Origin: Polytrichum commune
Taxonomy: Eukaryota > Streptophyta > Polytrichopsida > Polytrichales > Polytrichaceae
Reading direction: 5' to 3'
Length of the DNA: 64,000 bases
NCBI GenBank assembly: GCA_950295325.1
Contig: OX485806.1
Span: 6,448,001-6,512,000 of the forward strand
Shown here: positions 10,920 to 22,989 of the stretch, in pieces
Position numbering within the stretch: position 1 is the first letter of the stretch
Layout of the letters: the number at the start of each line of letters is the position of its first letter
The notes under the pieces: generated by a model
What the model was told of the DNA's origin: nothing
The model's database searches: none
What the model saw: only the letters and a program-made list of their open reading frames with translations
Made by a program: the position numbers and the translations under genes

Positions 10920-11652
10920 TTTAAGGTATTGAGTCATGAAAGGCATAGTTGTAATGGACGCAGTGATCACAGTTGCAGTAAAGAATATGGACAAGGAAAA
11001 AAGCCGAGGTCGGTCAGTCGCACAAGGGCTTCCAGGAGGAGTGAGCGGTTATTTATATAATTTTTTCTTGTGTTAATGCAGAAACATGGTAGGGGCAACT
11101 GCTGTCCCACTTGGTGATCGTGACTTCAATTGCATATAGCAGGCAATTCACAATGGAAGGTTACATTGTGGGAGTACAGAGATTTATTTTAGTGTTGATT
11201 TACTTGCAACTTGATAGAGGGAAGGAGCATAATTGACATCGTTGAATGACTTCATATCTAATCCAAGAAGAGGAGGCCAATATCCAGAGGAATTGAAATT
11301 CTGAGGAGTTTGATAGAATTGGTGATGATCAGTTACACACTACAAAAACGAGCTTAGTTCTTCAGCTGGAAGGTGTATGTCGAGGACATAATCGTTTGCG
11401 TTGATGGAATGGTTCTTGGTGAAGTGCTAGAAGAAGAAAAGTGCTCTGCCTTTTGAAGAACGAGGAATCGCTACTTGTCCAAGTCGAAGAAGTGTGGGCG
11501 ATCCCAGACTAGTGAGCAAGGGATGAGTGGGAGCCATAGCCATGGCGCCAATTCTAGTTCAAGGACGGCTAAGATCATATTGTCCCACTAGCCTCGTACC
11601 TATTCTACCGCATCATATTTTCTTTGCTTGCAGCAACCTTAGTTCCTCTCTA
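10920..11652. other. Upstream region of the NYN/LOTUS gene
   Basis: No protein is recognised. A pyrimidine-rich acceptor (TTTTCTTTGCTTGCAG, ending 11632) lies 20 bp before the chosen start codon, suggesting that this stretch contains a 5' untranslated exon and intron. The frame is open back to an ATG at 11542, but the encoded residues look non-coding. Confidence 0.4.
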
Positions 11653-14600
11653 ATGGATGGTCAGGTTCCTGTTGATCTTGAATTTAACGTACACAACAAG
11701 GAGACAAGTTCAACTATCTCATGGAAGCGCTTGAAGTCATGTCGAGCCTCAACTCTTCCACATCGTCCGTTCGGTGAATCACATCGTTCGAGACAAGATG
11801 GGGTAGGAAGAGGTGCAATTAAACCTGAGTTAAATCCCCTTAAGCAATCTAAGCTCACACCGGCATCACTGGAGTCTACTCTTCCATCTCCACTAGTTCG
11901 ATCGACAACCCTAGAACAAACCTCTGTATGCAACATATTATCACCCCCTTCACATATTCCACCAGATTTGTTTCTTCCGCATCCATTAGACCTACAACTA
12001 AGCGATAGCGATGACGAAGAAATTGTGAGAAGGTCGGCATTTTCTTTGACTCTTGTTGTATGTGCTGCCGTGCAATTAGTCCATGTCACTAGTGCTCTTA
12101 GCCTCTGGGTGAGTCGGTTACGACTGAGGTACTTCGATTCTCCATTCACATACAGAGAAGTTTCAATGCGTTCGCGACTGGGCATGGTGGGCATATTCTG
12201 GGACATTGAGAATTGCCCAATACCCGGAAACATTGATGCGCAGATGGTGGTGAAGCAAATGCACAAGATAGGAACTTCTTTTGGCAGTATTCAATGTCTT
12301 CGCGCGTATGGCAAGCTCGAGTACCTCACACGGCAGGTTAGACAATCACAAATTCAATAGAGCTTAAGTCCTCTGTTTTGCTTCTTTCTTTGTCATATGA
12401 GGGCTATATTGGCTTCTGTTGGGAGTTTGCGCTCTGGTTGGAATCAGTGACGGAACCACATTTACTATCATTGTAGTTTGTTGTTACATAATTTGGGGAT
12501 TTATGCTCTGGATTTTGGAATACCAACATTTTTTACTTGTTAGTATATCTTAAGCATCCAGAGCTTTCAACTGGCCATGTCAAGTTGGACAAATATTTGA
12601 ATAGAACTTAAGCTTTCAGAAATTTGTCATTGAACAATAAAAACACTATGACTTTCAGGGAAAGAGATGTGATATTCAATAGGTTGTTGTTAATAAATGA
12701 ATTCTGGTTTCTAAAATTGAGCTTCTGGTGCTTTCTTTCAGGCACCTATTCTGCTCAGCATGGGAGTGGAGTTGTGTCCAGTGCCCGATGGTAAAGAATC
12801 CGCTGACAAAGCCATAATTATGGATGCTCTGCTGTTTGCATTTGATCACAAGCCATGTCCAGACACACCTCCGGTGGACAAGGTTGCTTCACAAGGTAGT
12901 CAAGGTAAACTTCGTGCAACTTTGCTTCATCAAACCGGGTACTGGCCTTGTTGATATCATAATCCTCCAGAGTACAATGAGCGCAGTAGGCATGCATCCA
13001 AGGGTGAGGTTCAAAGGAAAGGATGAAGTATCACATATACAATATACAATAGAGGCCCTTCATCTCGTCAATACTGGCAATCAAAGTGGCAATGTTAGTA
13101 TGTTTTACACTTAAAGTCTGGATCAACAAGAATCTCTAGTTCATCTCTAGTGGGTGTTTTCCTCATAATGGAATAGGCTTAGAGTTGGCAGATGATAAAG
13201 TATTTGGGAAAGACTTTTGAATGTGATTACTGTAATTTTGATGTGGTAAGGCCTACTCAGCTAGATACCTAAATTGTGCAATGGGGTTAAGTTAGGGCAT
13301 TTAGGTAGTTTATGAACACACTCCTGTTATTCTTCATAAATGCAGAGAAGAAGAGTGATATCTGATGTTGTTCCTAGTTGTCTCTGTGCAGCAGGTGATG
13401 GGATCGTGCTTGTAACAGGGGACAGAGGATTTTCTGCTTTACTAAGGGAACTTAGCAACAGACAGATGACCACAGTAGTAATTGGAAATGGCCATCAAAA
13501 AATTCCCTCCATTTTGGCACAAGCAGCGGATTTTAGTATCCAGTGGGATGAAATGATGGAGACATCAGATTTTAACACCAAATGCAATGAAAAATGTAAA
13601 TTGTCAGAGGATCAACATTTAGAGATTGGAAGATGGGAAGCATCAAGCTCATGCAACGTTCTGCTGAAGTATGAGTCACAAGGTATTGTGCAAGTGGCTC
13701 GGAGTCCATTCTGAATTGGGCCTGCCATAGGTCTGAGAATACTAGTTCTCTTAGCCAGAATGCATGCCTCTCTTTTGACAATAGCCTCGTTGGTAACTCA
13801 TGGGGCAGATAATAGTCTATGTTTGCTGTCAAAAGGGAAGGGACTCTTAAGGTGAAAATGGATTATTTGTCTGAAGCTTTAATCGTGATACCTGCCTATT
13901 GAATTAGGAAATGTGTAGAGAAATGATCAACATCACACAAGAAAATAGTTGCACAGTCCAGTGGTTATTGCCTGCAAGCGCCGCACATAACACGTATTGT
14001 ATGCAGATGGGAAACCTAATACAACCGTTTTCTGTTGTTTGTCTGCAGAAATGGCGGAGGAAGAAGTCTATCCAGATTGTGATGATTCTCTCCTCGAAGA
14101 AGGTGATACTCGGGATGAAGATATAGTGGAAACACAATCTGAGTTGGAATTTTCAGATGCCAGGCAAACTGAGGTTTGTGTTCATTTTGTCAATAACCTT
14201 TTTATTGTTTTCCTCTCTTGAACTCTGTACGTACAAGACTTGAATTAAACTCAATATTGCGATCATGTTTTTCCAAGGATGTTACTGTGACCATGTTGTC
14301 ACTGTTAGAGCCCCCTCTCGTTTGCATCTTCAAAAGGTAAAGACAGAAATAGTATTTTTAAGTTCCTGAAGGCATTTTTATATTTTGGTTCAGTGTCAAT
14401 GTAATATTCAATATTCTGATCCGATGTTCATGTGGCTTAACGCAGAAAGGCCAAAACTTCAACTTGTTAAATATGACTACTTTGGAGGGGAGTGATGGCT
14501 TGAGTGCAAGGTCTCATTTAATTCATGACAACACTTTCTCAGGGAATGGGCTCCCTTTATTTGACAATCAGAATTGGGACTCAGTGCCTCACGTCTATGG

Positions 14601-15431
14601 AACTAAGTATTTGTTGGATCCAGCAATCAGTGTGCAAAGATCTCTTTGCCCAACTTTTTATCCTGTTAGCAAGAGGAAAAATGAGAGGCAACATCAGATT
14701 GGGCTTAGTTTTAAGACTGATGAGTGGGGGATATTGAAGAAATCAGCTCCGGTTGGTGGAAGGGTTAGGATTTTAAGACACCTTCGTTGTGAGGTAGCTT
14801 ATGTTATTGAGAAACATTGCAAAGGAAAACCAAAGGCAGCTCTAGAGTTTGAGCAGTTTGAGTTGCTCTATGAACTAGAGATGGGACATGCTTTGGTCAG
14901 TTCCCATTACGGATTTGCTAGTCTGAAGAGCTTGCTAAAATCAATGCCAGACATAGTAGCGCTACGCTCAATCTCTCCGGTCACGGCAGATTGGAGAATA
15001 TATCCACATGTCAAGGTGAGTACACCATCTAAACCACTGTCTATTTTTGCATTGAGGATAGAAATCATCTTCATTTTACTGATCTTCAATATCCTGCTGA
15101 CTTCCTCCCTATTGGCAAATGACAGAGAAATGGTGAGGGCCGCAAAAGTCGAACAAACTTCAGCAGACATGATCTTCGGTGCATTTTGTATAAAATTCTT
15201 CATTCGGCATGGCCACTTGGAATTCCCAAAGAGCACTTGAGCTCAGAGCATTGCAAGCTGACCGGGCGGCCATTGGTACTTGTCGCCTATGAATATTGGA
15301 AACTAGGCGATTTGATTCAAAGCATGGGAGACATGCTTTACATTGATGTAAAGAACAAGCATGTATGCTTAATAGATGGTGCACCAGAACCTCAAGGATT
15401 ACATGGAAGGGAAAACAATGGGTGGAACTAA
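11653..15431 (+). CDS. NYN-domain endonuclease-like protein with two LOTUS/OST-HTH-like domains, six exons
   Basis: Exons by frame and GT-AG signals: 11653-12336, 12742-12904, 13395-13682, 14049-14173, 14446-15015, 15126-15431, giving 711 residues (748 if ATG 11542 is used). Residues about 178-340 form a NYN (PIN-like) nuclease domain: GIFWDIENCPIP, then KESADKAIIMDALL, then VLVTGDRGFSALL, which supply the conserved acidic residues. The usual SGDxDF reads TGDRGF here, so one acid is lost. Two LOTUS-like winged-helix segments follow, at about 524-590 (ending LKSLLKSMPDIVAL) and 627-690 (DLRCILYKILHSAWPLGIP). This layout resembles MARF1/limkain-b1 relatives of plants, thought to bind and process RNA. 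A hydrophobic stretch at about 127-150 precedes NYN. An exon may be missing between 13683 and 14048, where a frame reading SENTSSLSQNACLSF lies at about 13731-13808. Confidence 0.78.
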
Positions 15432-15790
15432 ACTTCAAGTAAGGTTCTTCTTCAACTTTAGTCCAAATCTCCAGCTGCAATTGTACATACATGTTTCAAA
15501 TGTTTTGAAGCATGACCAGGAGATCAATGTGATTCTATTATTCTATTTTATTTATAACATCTTTGGAATCAGTTCATGCCCATGTTTTTATGATTAATAT
15601 CCTTCAGATGTAAAGTTTCTTGTTCGACATCTCTGTAACCTACATCTTTCCTCCTTGCCCAACTCTTTGTGTGATGGTTTCTTTTCTCTTGGCTTGCTTG
15701 CTTGCATCTAAAATCAAGACGAAGACAAGATTAGGGTCAAAAATTCTCACCTATGGGATGGAGAGGACGACGCAAACGCTCTGCAAAGAC

Positions 15791-15843
15791 AAAAAAATTT
15801 GGACCATTTCTCGATTTGTGCGTGTCATCCTTGCGCAGGGGCC

Positions 15844-15875
<32 letters not shown>

Positions 15876-15895
15876 TCAGATGTCTCCGAAGAGAC
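15791..15895 (-). ncRNA. U6: U6 spliceosomal snRNA
   Basis: The minus strand reads almost exactly as plant U6. The 5' stem-loop is GTCTCTTCGGAGAC, followed by the canonical body including the ACAGAGA box (GATACAGAGAAGATTAGC), the catalytic stem region, and a run of seven T that ends Pol III transcription. Against the plant consensus as I know it there are three changes. Two of them (C4 to T and G11 to A) pair with each other in the 5' stem, so the stem is preserved. I do not see the plant upstream sequence element (TCCCACATCG type) or a TATA box within about 90 bases upstream. The copy may therefore be an expressed variant with unusual control, or a silent copy. Confidence 0.9.
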
Positions 15896-17489
15896 AACAA
15901 ATGTGTCACTTTTGTGTACAAATTCTTTCTTCAATTACACTTTCCAATCACTAGGGTTTAAGTTCACCGATCTGCATCCAACCCTCCTGCTTGCTCTAAC
16001 TGTCCACCATATAAAACTTACTTGCATTTTGAGTTCTTTCTAAGCCACTGCAACCCCTCTATGACTTTACTGTTTTTTTAAGGGACGCTTGCACAGTTCT
16101 CCAAGGAAAGAAACAAGCAGTACAGCCCAACTCGCACTTGCTTGAAATCTTGGTGTATTCATTGCAGTGAACTTGATGTTGGTTGTATTCCTATCATGGC
16201 TATGGTAGAGGCACTCAAAATTGGTATTGTCCTTATTCCGTCCTCTATAAATGCTCGCATTGTCAACATAAGATATGTTACTTCATCTTTGAGTTAGTCC
16301 AATTCCATGTGTAATCTTGTAACAAGAATTGCGAGAATTAGAGGGGGTCTTGAAGATTACCTCCTCTTATCACAGATGAACATCTTGAATGGATGCAAAT
16401 AAACCACCTCCACTATGATTGGGTGGACCATAGTGATGGATTAGGCTCGAGTTACCATGATCTTTTCAAATGGACACAAAGCATTTAGTTGTCATTGTGT
16501 TCAAACCGATGTTGTGTGCGCATCATTTTTTTTCCTATACCATTGGGTAAGGCTAATGAAAACTTAAAATTTGATAATGATGGGTCATGTTTGTCAAAAT
16601 ATTCATGAACTATCCAAGGTATATAAGCGACATTAGGAAATTTTAGCAATGCTATATGTGTGAATAATAAGTGGGTATCAATATTGGTATTGTAGGATGT
16701 GATACCATTAGGGTCATATATTGTTTACCCCTACAAGTACCCTTGTTGATCTTTGGTTTAACCTAGACACTTGCACAACATTGATTTGAAATGATTCTTG
16801 TGATTCTTGGATCATTCTTGGGTCATCTTGCTTACTAGCCCTTGAGGCTATACAATGCACTATATATGTATATATATTCTCCTCTTGTGGACAATTTCAG
16901 TGCAGTAAGAGGTGAGAGTAATATAGAAATTCATCCTATCATAGCTACCGGTTGATGCAAATAAAATACTTGAGATTGTAGAAGAAGTGGTGGGACCATG
17001 GGCCCACCATGGTTTTTCACCTCTTGAGAGAAAATCATCTTAAACCAAGCCCAAAGGGAATCAATGCGATAATTATTAACTTCAAGGCAATCGGTCACAT
17101 GTTCAGTGCAATCCCGGGGGTGAACTCTTCATTGGAACATTGTGGCTACCTGTGAGAATCCTTCCGTTGGCGATCTTCATTGCCACCCCTTCGCGTCATT
17201 ATGGAACACCACCATCATGTTCACCTTTGCCACGACTCTCTATGGATACCAAATATGCCAGTAGCAAGTTTGTATGCATCACACCAACATTGATTGGGGA
17301 CTACAACCACTCTAGCATGTTGTTGGTGTTTGCTTCTTCATCAGGACTGCACAACATCTCGACCTTGATTCGTGATACCATGGGTAGCAATGGGCCGCCA
17401 GTGCATGCTCCACCCACCATTTTAGCACCAAAAATCTAAGTTGGTTCCAAATTTTACTATTTTTTCAAAATTCTTTAGAATTGACACTC
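15896..17489. other. Intergenic DNA
   Basis: No gene is supported. AT-rich, with short chance frames only. The flank of the U6 gene (about 15896-15990, upstream on its strand) lacks the usual plant snRNA promoter elements. Confidence 0.45.
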
Positions 17490-18560
17490 CCAACGTTTCG
17501 AAGGGCTTTCTTAGGACTTCCGTTGACTACTAGAGGTCCACTTTTTGGGTTTGTAAATGTGTATCTCATCAACAAGAGGGTCATTTCCAATACAAAAGTG
17601 GAATCCATGGACAAATTTCCAACGGGAACAAAATCAATTTGGACAACATACGGTAGTATGGTTTTTCAAGGCCTTAACAATGTTTGATGTTCACTATTGG
17701 AGGTCCTTTATTTTTTGTAAATGGGTATCTCATCAATGAGGGGGTCATTTCCTATCCAAAGTGAAATCCCTAACTTTTTTTCCCAATGAAAAAAAATTGA
17801 ATCTGAAAAACACATAATGTTTTTTTAGGGCCTTAATAATGTTTTTTTGTTAACTATTGGAGGTCCAATTTTTTTGTAGATGGATATCTCTTTAGCTAGA
17901 AGGTCATTTCCAATCAAAAGTGGAATCCTTGAGCCTTTTTTTTCCAATGCCCAAAATTCAATTTAGAAAGCATACAATGGTTCTTTAGAGCCTTAAAAAT
18001 GCTTTGATGCTGATTGTTGGGATCCAATTGTCTTTTGTAGATGGGTATCTCATCAACAAGAGGGTCATTTCCAATTTAGAGTGGGAAAAAAATTCAATTT
18101 GGAAAGCACATAATGGTTTTTCAAGGCCTTAACAATGTTTTGTGATGGGTATCTCATCAACAAGAGGTTATTTCTCAATACAATTTCAACCCCAATTTTA
18201 TTTTATTTTACGAGAAAAAATATTTTTGGGAAAAGGACAAAATGGTTCTTGAGGGCATTATGAGTGTTTTTGCAGACTGCCGCTAACTTTCGGGGGTCCA
18301 ATTTTAAGGTTTTTTTTTTTCCTTTGGTAAATGTGTACTATGTCAATGAGAGGTTCATTTTCAATCCAAAATTTGGCCCCAAATTTTTTATTTTAATGCA
18401 GGATAAAACCAACTCCTAAAGTTCATAATGGTTCTTTAGGACCCTAACAATGTTTTGTTGTTGATCATTGGAGGTCCATTTGTATTATGTAAATAAATGT
18501 CTCATCAATGAAAGGGTTGTTTCCAATCCGAAATGGAACTTAGGTTGATGACCAATGCCT
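17490..18560 (+). repeat. Degenerate tandem repeat, about seven units of about 160 bp
   Basis: A marker phrase like GGGTATCTCATCAACAAGAG, followed by 'ggtcatttcc', recurs at about 17559, 17724, 17882, 18046, 18148, 18334 and 18494. Each unit also carries 'tattggaggtcc' and 'aatggtttttcaaggcctta' variants. Units differ by many substitutions and indels, so the array is old. No coding frame runs through it. Confidence 0.7.
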
Positions 18561-19285
18561 TCATTCAAAACATTGGAATTTTTGAAGAGTCCTTGAAGAG
18601 GCCAAAATGTGGAAAAATAACCCAAAAAAAAAGCAACCATATTCTTAAAGAATTGTCGTCTTGGTGCCAAGATGACAATTTCTAAAGATATAGACTTCTT
18701 TGTTTATTTGTCCACATTCAAGCCCTTTCAAGGGGGTTTCAATATTTCAATGAACTCCCAAAAACCAAATATGAGCCTCTTGTTGTGTGTGTTGGGGGGG
18801 GGGGGGGGCGGGAGAGGCTAGGTTGATGACCAACCCCTTCCATCCAAAACAAGTGACTCTTTGAAGGGCTTTTGAAGGGGCTGGATGGTGGAAAAAAACA
18901 CTTTAAAACATTTGAAATTTTGAGAATTGTCTTTTCGGCACCGAGAAGACAATTTCCACATTTACAAATATTTTTGTTGATAGTATTTTCCACATTTTTG
19001 GCCCCTTCAAGTGCCTTTGGGGTTATTTTGGTGGCTCAATTGGTTGAGAGGGGTTAGCCTCATGTGGCTCCTCCTCATCATTGCAGTCCTGTAGCCATTT
19101 GAGCATCCTAACATCCCCTAATGGGTTGCCTTGAGATGGTTGAATGGGCGCCCTTAAGAGCCATGAATGGACCCCAAATGCCAAGTATGAGCCTCTTGTT
19201 CTATGGAAGGGGCGGCCTAGGTTGATGATCGGCCACTCCATCCAAAAGTATTGGATTTCTGAAGGGCCTTCAAAAGGGCCGGGAT
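18535..19285 (+). repeat. Three-unit degenerate repeat with a G15 tract
   Basis: Phrases TAGGTTGATGACCAA and 'tatgagcctcttgtt' recur, with units starting at about 18542, 18819 and 19218. A run of 15 G lies at 18795-18809 in the second unit. At about 19027-19090 a stretch reading GGTGGCTCAATTGGTTGAGA resembles a tRNA A-box, which could mark a tRNA-derived SINE head. No gene is present. Confidence 0.55.
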
Positions 19286-19869
19286 ATGGAAAACATACAT
19301 AAAAATATAATTATGAAAAAAATTTCTTTGGTTTTTTTTTGTAGTCAACCTTTTGTCTAGTTTTGGAACCATTGCTTGCATTACATTCGGTTTGCACCAA
19401 AAAAATGGAGGAGGTCACCCAAGCTACCTATGAATCTTGGGATGAGCTTTGGCAAGTCATCAATAATTTTTATAAGTTATTCTTATCCACTGAGTCAACC
19501 TGGAGTCAACCTTGAGTCAACCTTGAGTCACCCTCGTGTTTGTCAATATTCAAAGCAGAGTAAGACATTTCATTAGGCTAATTGCTCTTTGTTCACACAT
19601 TATTGAACAAAATGGGTATTCTTTTTGCCAAGATATCATGGGTATAGGATACTAGTGGGTGTATTTCCATACATATCTACCTTCCTCATTGGTCATATGT
19701 TATCGCTCATCATTCATATGATAGCATTCCCCATTCTAAAACCCTCCCAATAAGTTTGGGTTTGGGCTCATTAATTTTCCAATGCATTCCCAAAATGTCT
19801 TGCAATTCCATAGCTATATGATCCAAGTGCCCCTATATCCATGTTGTCTATTTCACTCGCCACTCATTG

Positions 19870-20113
19870 CTCACCGCTCCCCAAGGTTGTATACGTGGCA
19901 CTCCAACACAAAGTGTGCCTTGTTTTCGACTGCCTTGTAAGAGCAAAAGTGGTATAATATAATATCTCGAAAGATAGGGATAGTCGACAACCATCTAGTT
20001 TCAATTGCAAGCCTTTGGTTTATGGTGTGGTAAGCAGTGATGAGGCTTTGGAGACAAGAAAAATGAAACTTTATCATTGATAACGTCATGTTTAGACTTC
20101 TCTTAGAAAACAA
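19870..20113 (-). pseudogene. LINE retrotransposon remnant (zf-RVT-like fragment)
   Basis: A short minus-strand frame contains RWLSTIPIFRDIILYHFCSY followed by KAVENKAHFVLECHVYNL. The spacing C-H-F-C ... VENxxHFVLEC is the signature of the zinc-binding segment behind the reverse transcriptase in plant LINEs. Only this C-terminal fragment is seen; the reverse transcriptase and endonuclease parts are not recognisable nearby. A decayed, 5'-truncated copy. Confidence 0.6.
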
Positions 20114-22089
20114 CCCTTATCAAAGTAGTTTTGTTTTCCTCATGAGCTTCTCTTATTGGAGGCATGAGTTGAAATTAGGGTACAAATACAACCAACATGT
20201 GAAGGGATAAAATGTACAATTCTTTGCAAAAAAAAACCAGTGCATGTTTAGCCATTATTTTTATACGTGATTGTATCTTTCCTACCTTTCAAACCTATCC
20301 TTTACATAATTTACCCTTGGGACACAACTTGGACACAAATTCATCATGAAATACCTTTTGTTGATGATTTTTTGCAATCAAAATCTCATGCGACATTCCT
20401 AGCATTTCAAGATGTAAATGGTAGATTTCACGCACATGTATGTGATCTATGAATGACTCGTGGCAACTTAGGGTGTTTTTAGAAAGAAAGAAAACACTTG
20501 CCAACTATCATAGACTTTTAGTGCTCATTTGTTGTTAACATGTCCAAGAGAATATGGCCACTTCAAACTTTCATACCTTGGATTACTTATGATCTCCTCG
20601 TGCTTCAAAGTGGTACTCCCCATCATAAGGAGATTCCTAGTTCACTGCATTTACTTGGATAGAATGTGACATTTGTCCATACACATGCTAATATTAACAA
20701 TTTGTCGAATTTATTCATTTAAATTTTTTAATGAACATTTGGCAAAGAAAAATGTTGTAATTTTTTTTCTTTAACATTAAATAAACATTTGAAATTTCTA
20801 TTTACCGAGATTTCGCCAAATTAATCTACATTGCTATAGACTCCTTGGGTCTAAAATTATGTTGTTGACCAACCAGGGGTCCCAATTGGGGGAGAGGGGG
20901 GGGGTAAAGTGGCGGCATTGGAAGTGAAGGGGGTTTAATACATGTATGTATGTTAAAAAAAACTACCATGGGTTGTTGGTGTCACTTAACCATGATGTGA
21001 GTCACAAGAAGGAAACAACACAAGTCTGCAAGTGAACTTGAACCAACACATGCATAGTTGTTTGTAGTGAATAAGGAGACAACTCCCAAAGTAGAGAAAG
21101 AAAAGAAAAAATGGAACATATGTGTCTTTACATTAACATGCGATGTCCATTTACCACCCCTTGGCCATGTCTGTGCGAGCATGGGGGGAGGTGGCTTGAT
21201 GCTTACTAACTTCCAAACTAGGTCACTTGCTACAACACCCCGTATGCTTGAGAGTGGAATGTGACCTTCAATTAGGTTAGTCACTTCGATTCTTGAGAAA
21301 GTGAAGGTGCTTGTGTATGAGAGCAACCTTCTTTGAGAGGACTTCTCCTTTGCACTTGTGCAATCATTGCATTAACTATAATATTTGGTTCTATTTGTCT
21401 TGCTCAATACTAATATTAATTTGCATGTGTAGTGTCACCAACACTAAATGTAGATTTAACATTGTTGTTTCTTGTAAAAAAAATTGGGCATTATAGATTT
21501 GTTGTTTTGCATTTACTGACACTTACCGTGTGATTTTTCATCCAATCCATGACAATATTTCATTGCAAAAATGTTAGGATGTAGAATACACCAAACTTTG
21601 TTTAATGGTTGGCATGTGGATGAACTAAAAGTAAGTTGGGATGACAATACTTGGAAACTTTTTTCACATTAAGTGGCATTAGAAAAGTTACTACATTGAC
21701 ATAAAATACCCTATAACACTAAATACAAATTTTCATGTAGTTTGCACTTAAGCCATGTGGATGGGGAGTACTTCACATTTGTCATGATATGGATCCCTTG
21801 CATTTTAAAGATATTTTTATTGATTATTTTCCTTTGGTAAGAACATTTTAGGCATGGAAGAGGGGTACTATGTAGGGCTAATGAACTACTTGAATTGGGA
21901 GGTTTTGGTTATGGATTCATCCTAACTTGGTTAGTCTAGGTCCAAGAAACTAGGGTCCAAAATACCCTTTCTTGGACCTTAGCTTTGGACTCAAGATTGG
22001 ACCCAATCTTGAAGTTTGGTTTCTCAAATTGGACAGAGGATTTCTCAAGCCAAGACCACCAAGAAGTGGCAGGAAATAATGGTACGACT
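20114..22089. other. Intergenic DNA
   Basis: No gene is supported. AT-rich with short frames only; a G-rich stretch lies at about 20889-20904. Confidence 0.45.
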
Positions 22090-22700
22090 TTCATGGTATG
22101 CAAGTGTTATTCAATTGCTCTTGTTAATCAAATACCTACATCTAATTGGTGTGGGGTTAAGTGATGATCGAAGAACAAACACCACAAAGACACATGCTTA
22201 GAAAAGGTTGGACTAAATTTTAAAATTCTATTAACTACTCCACACTCAATAATGAACACAATTGGGAGGATTTATCAGCCATGGAATCAAAAAATGTGCC
22301 CTTTTGATAACCATAACTAAGTAAGGGCAAGTCCAATTTCCATTTAGTGATGGGGGAGGTTTATGGGCATAATTAGTTGAGATCATGGTGTTTGCAAGTC
22401 CAACCGGTTACTGTGGACATCCTCCAATCTTCCTTTATTAAATTGGGGTATATTCTATAAATTCCTCTAGAATGGTCGGTAATTCTCATGCAGTCTTGAA
22501 CTTCAACCGGTTATTTCCCAATCTCAACCGGTTCATTTGCAACTAACTGCCGGTTCTCCCCATTCATAGTTTCCAATATGATTTTTTGACGATGTTTCAT
22601 CATAGATTTGCTAATAATGCAACACGAAATATGAAAGATGTATATGCAATCCATAGAAGTTGGAGAACAAGAAAAACGTATCGAGTTTAGTGCCACTCCA
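22090..22700 (-). mobile_element. Family C miniature element interrupted by a family D element
   Basis: The flanking parts (22090-22345 and 22570-22700) join into one family C copy, with GTGTTATTCAATTG at the left, 'gatttgctaataatgcaac' in the right part and TTTAGTGCCACTCC near the right end. The insertion at 22346-22569 separates them. This order shows that the family C copy was already present when family D moved. Confidence 0.7.
22346..22569 (-). mobile_element. Family D 224-bp miniature element, MULE-like
   Basis: Reverse-oriented copy of the element at 10591-10815, sharing 'ccaaccggtta', 'aaattggggtatattctata' and the end CCGGTTCTCCCCATTCATAG. Flanks TTTCCATTT and TTTCCAATA agree at 7 of 9 positions, consistent with a decayed 9-bp target duplication. 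It sits inside the family C element. Confidence 0.8.
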
Positions 22701-22989
22701 TTTTTTCCACACTACCGGTACGGGCTCGACCCCTAGTGTACATAAATACGTTGGGTCCAGAAATGTTGCTTGGGACCAATTGGATTGCTCGACTGCAGAG
22801 TTTATGTTTCCCCTCCTAGTCTTGGACCCTAGTGTACACGTGTCATCCCCACAGAAGTTTAGAATGGGGTTTTAGGATAGAGTGCAGGGCCATCATCGTA
22901 TTCCATTCCTACAGCATTCATTACACGGTGGAACGCTCCAGCCCCAGTGCCCTAAACCCAGCACTAAACCCATCCATGTCACTAGTCAC

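Noticed and set aside
11661-12266. Minus-strand frame of 201 codons in exon 1 of the NYN gene
   Set aside because: Antisense to a frame with a clear NYN domain; no domain of its own.
15737-15934. Minus-strand short frame over the U6 gene
   Set aside because: It is only the translation of the U6 RNA sequence and its flanks.
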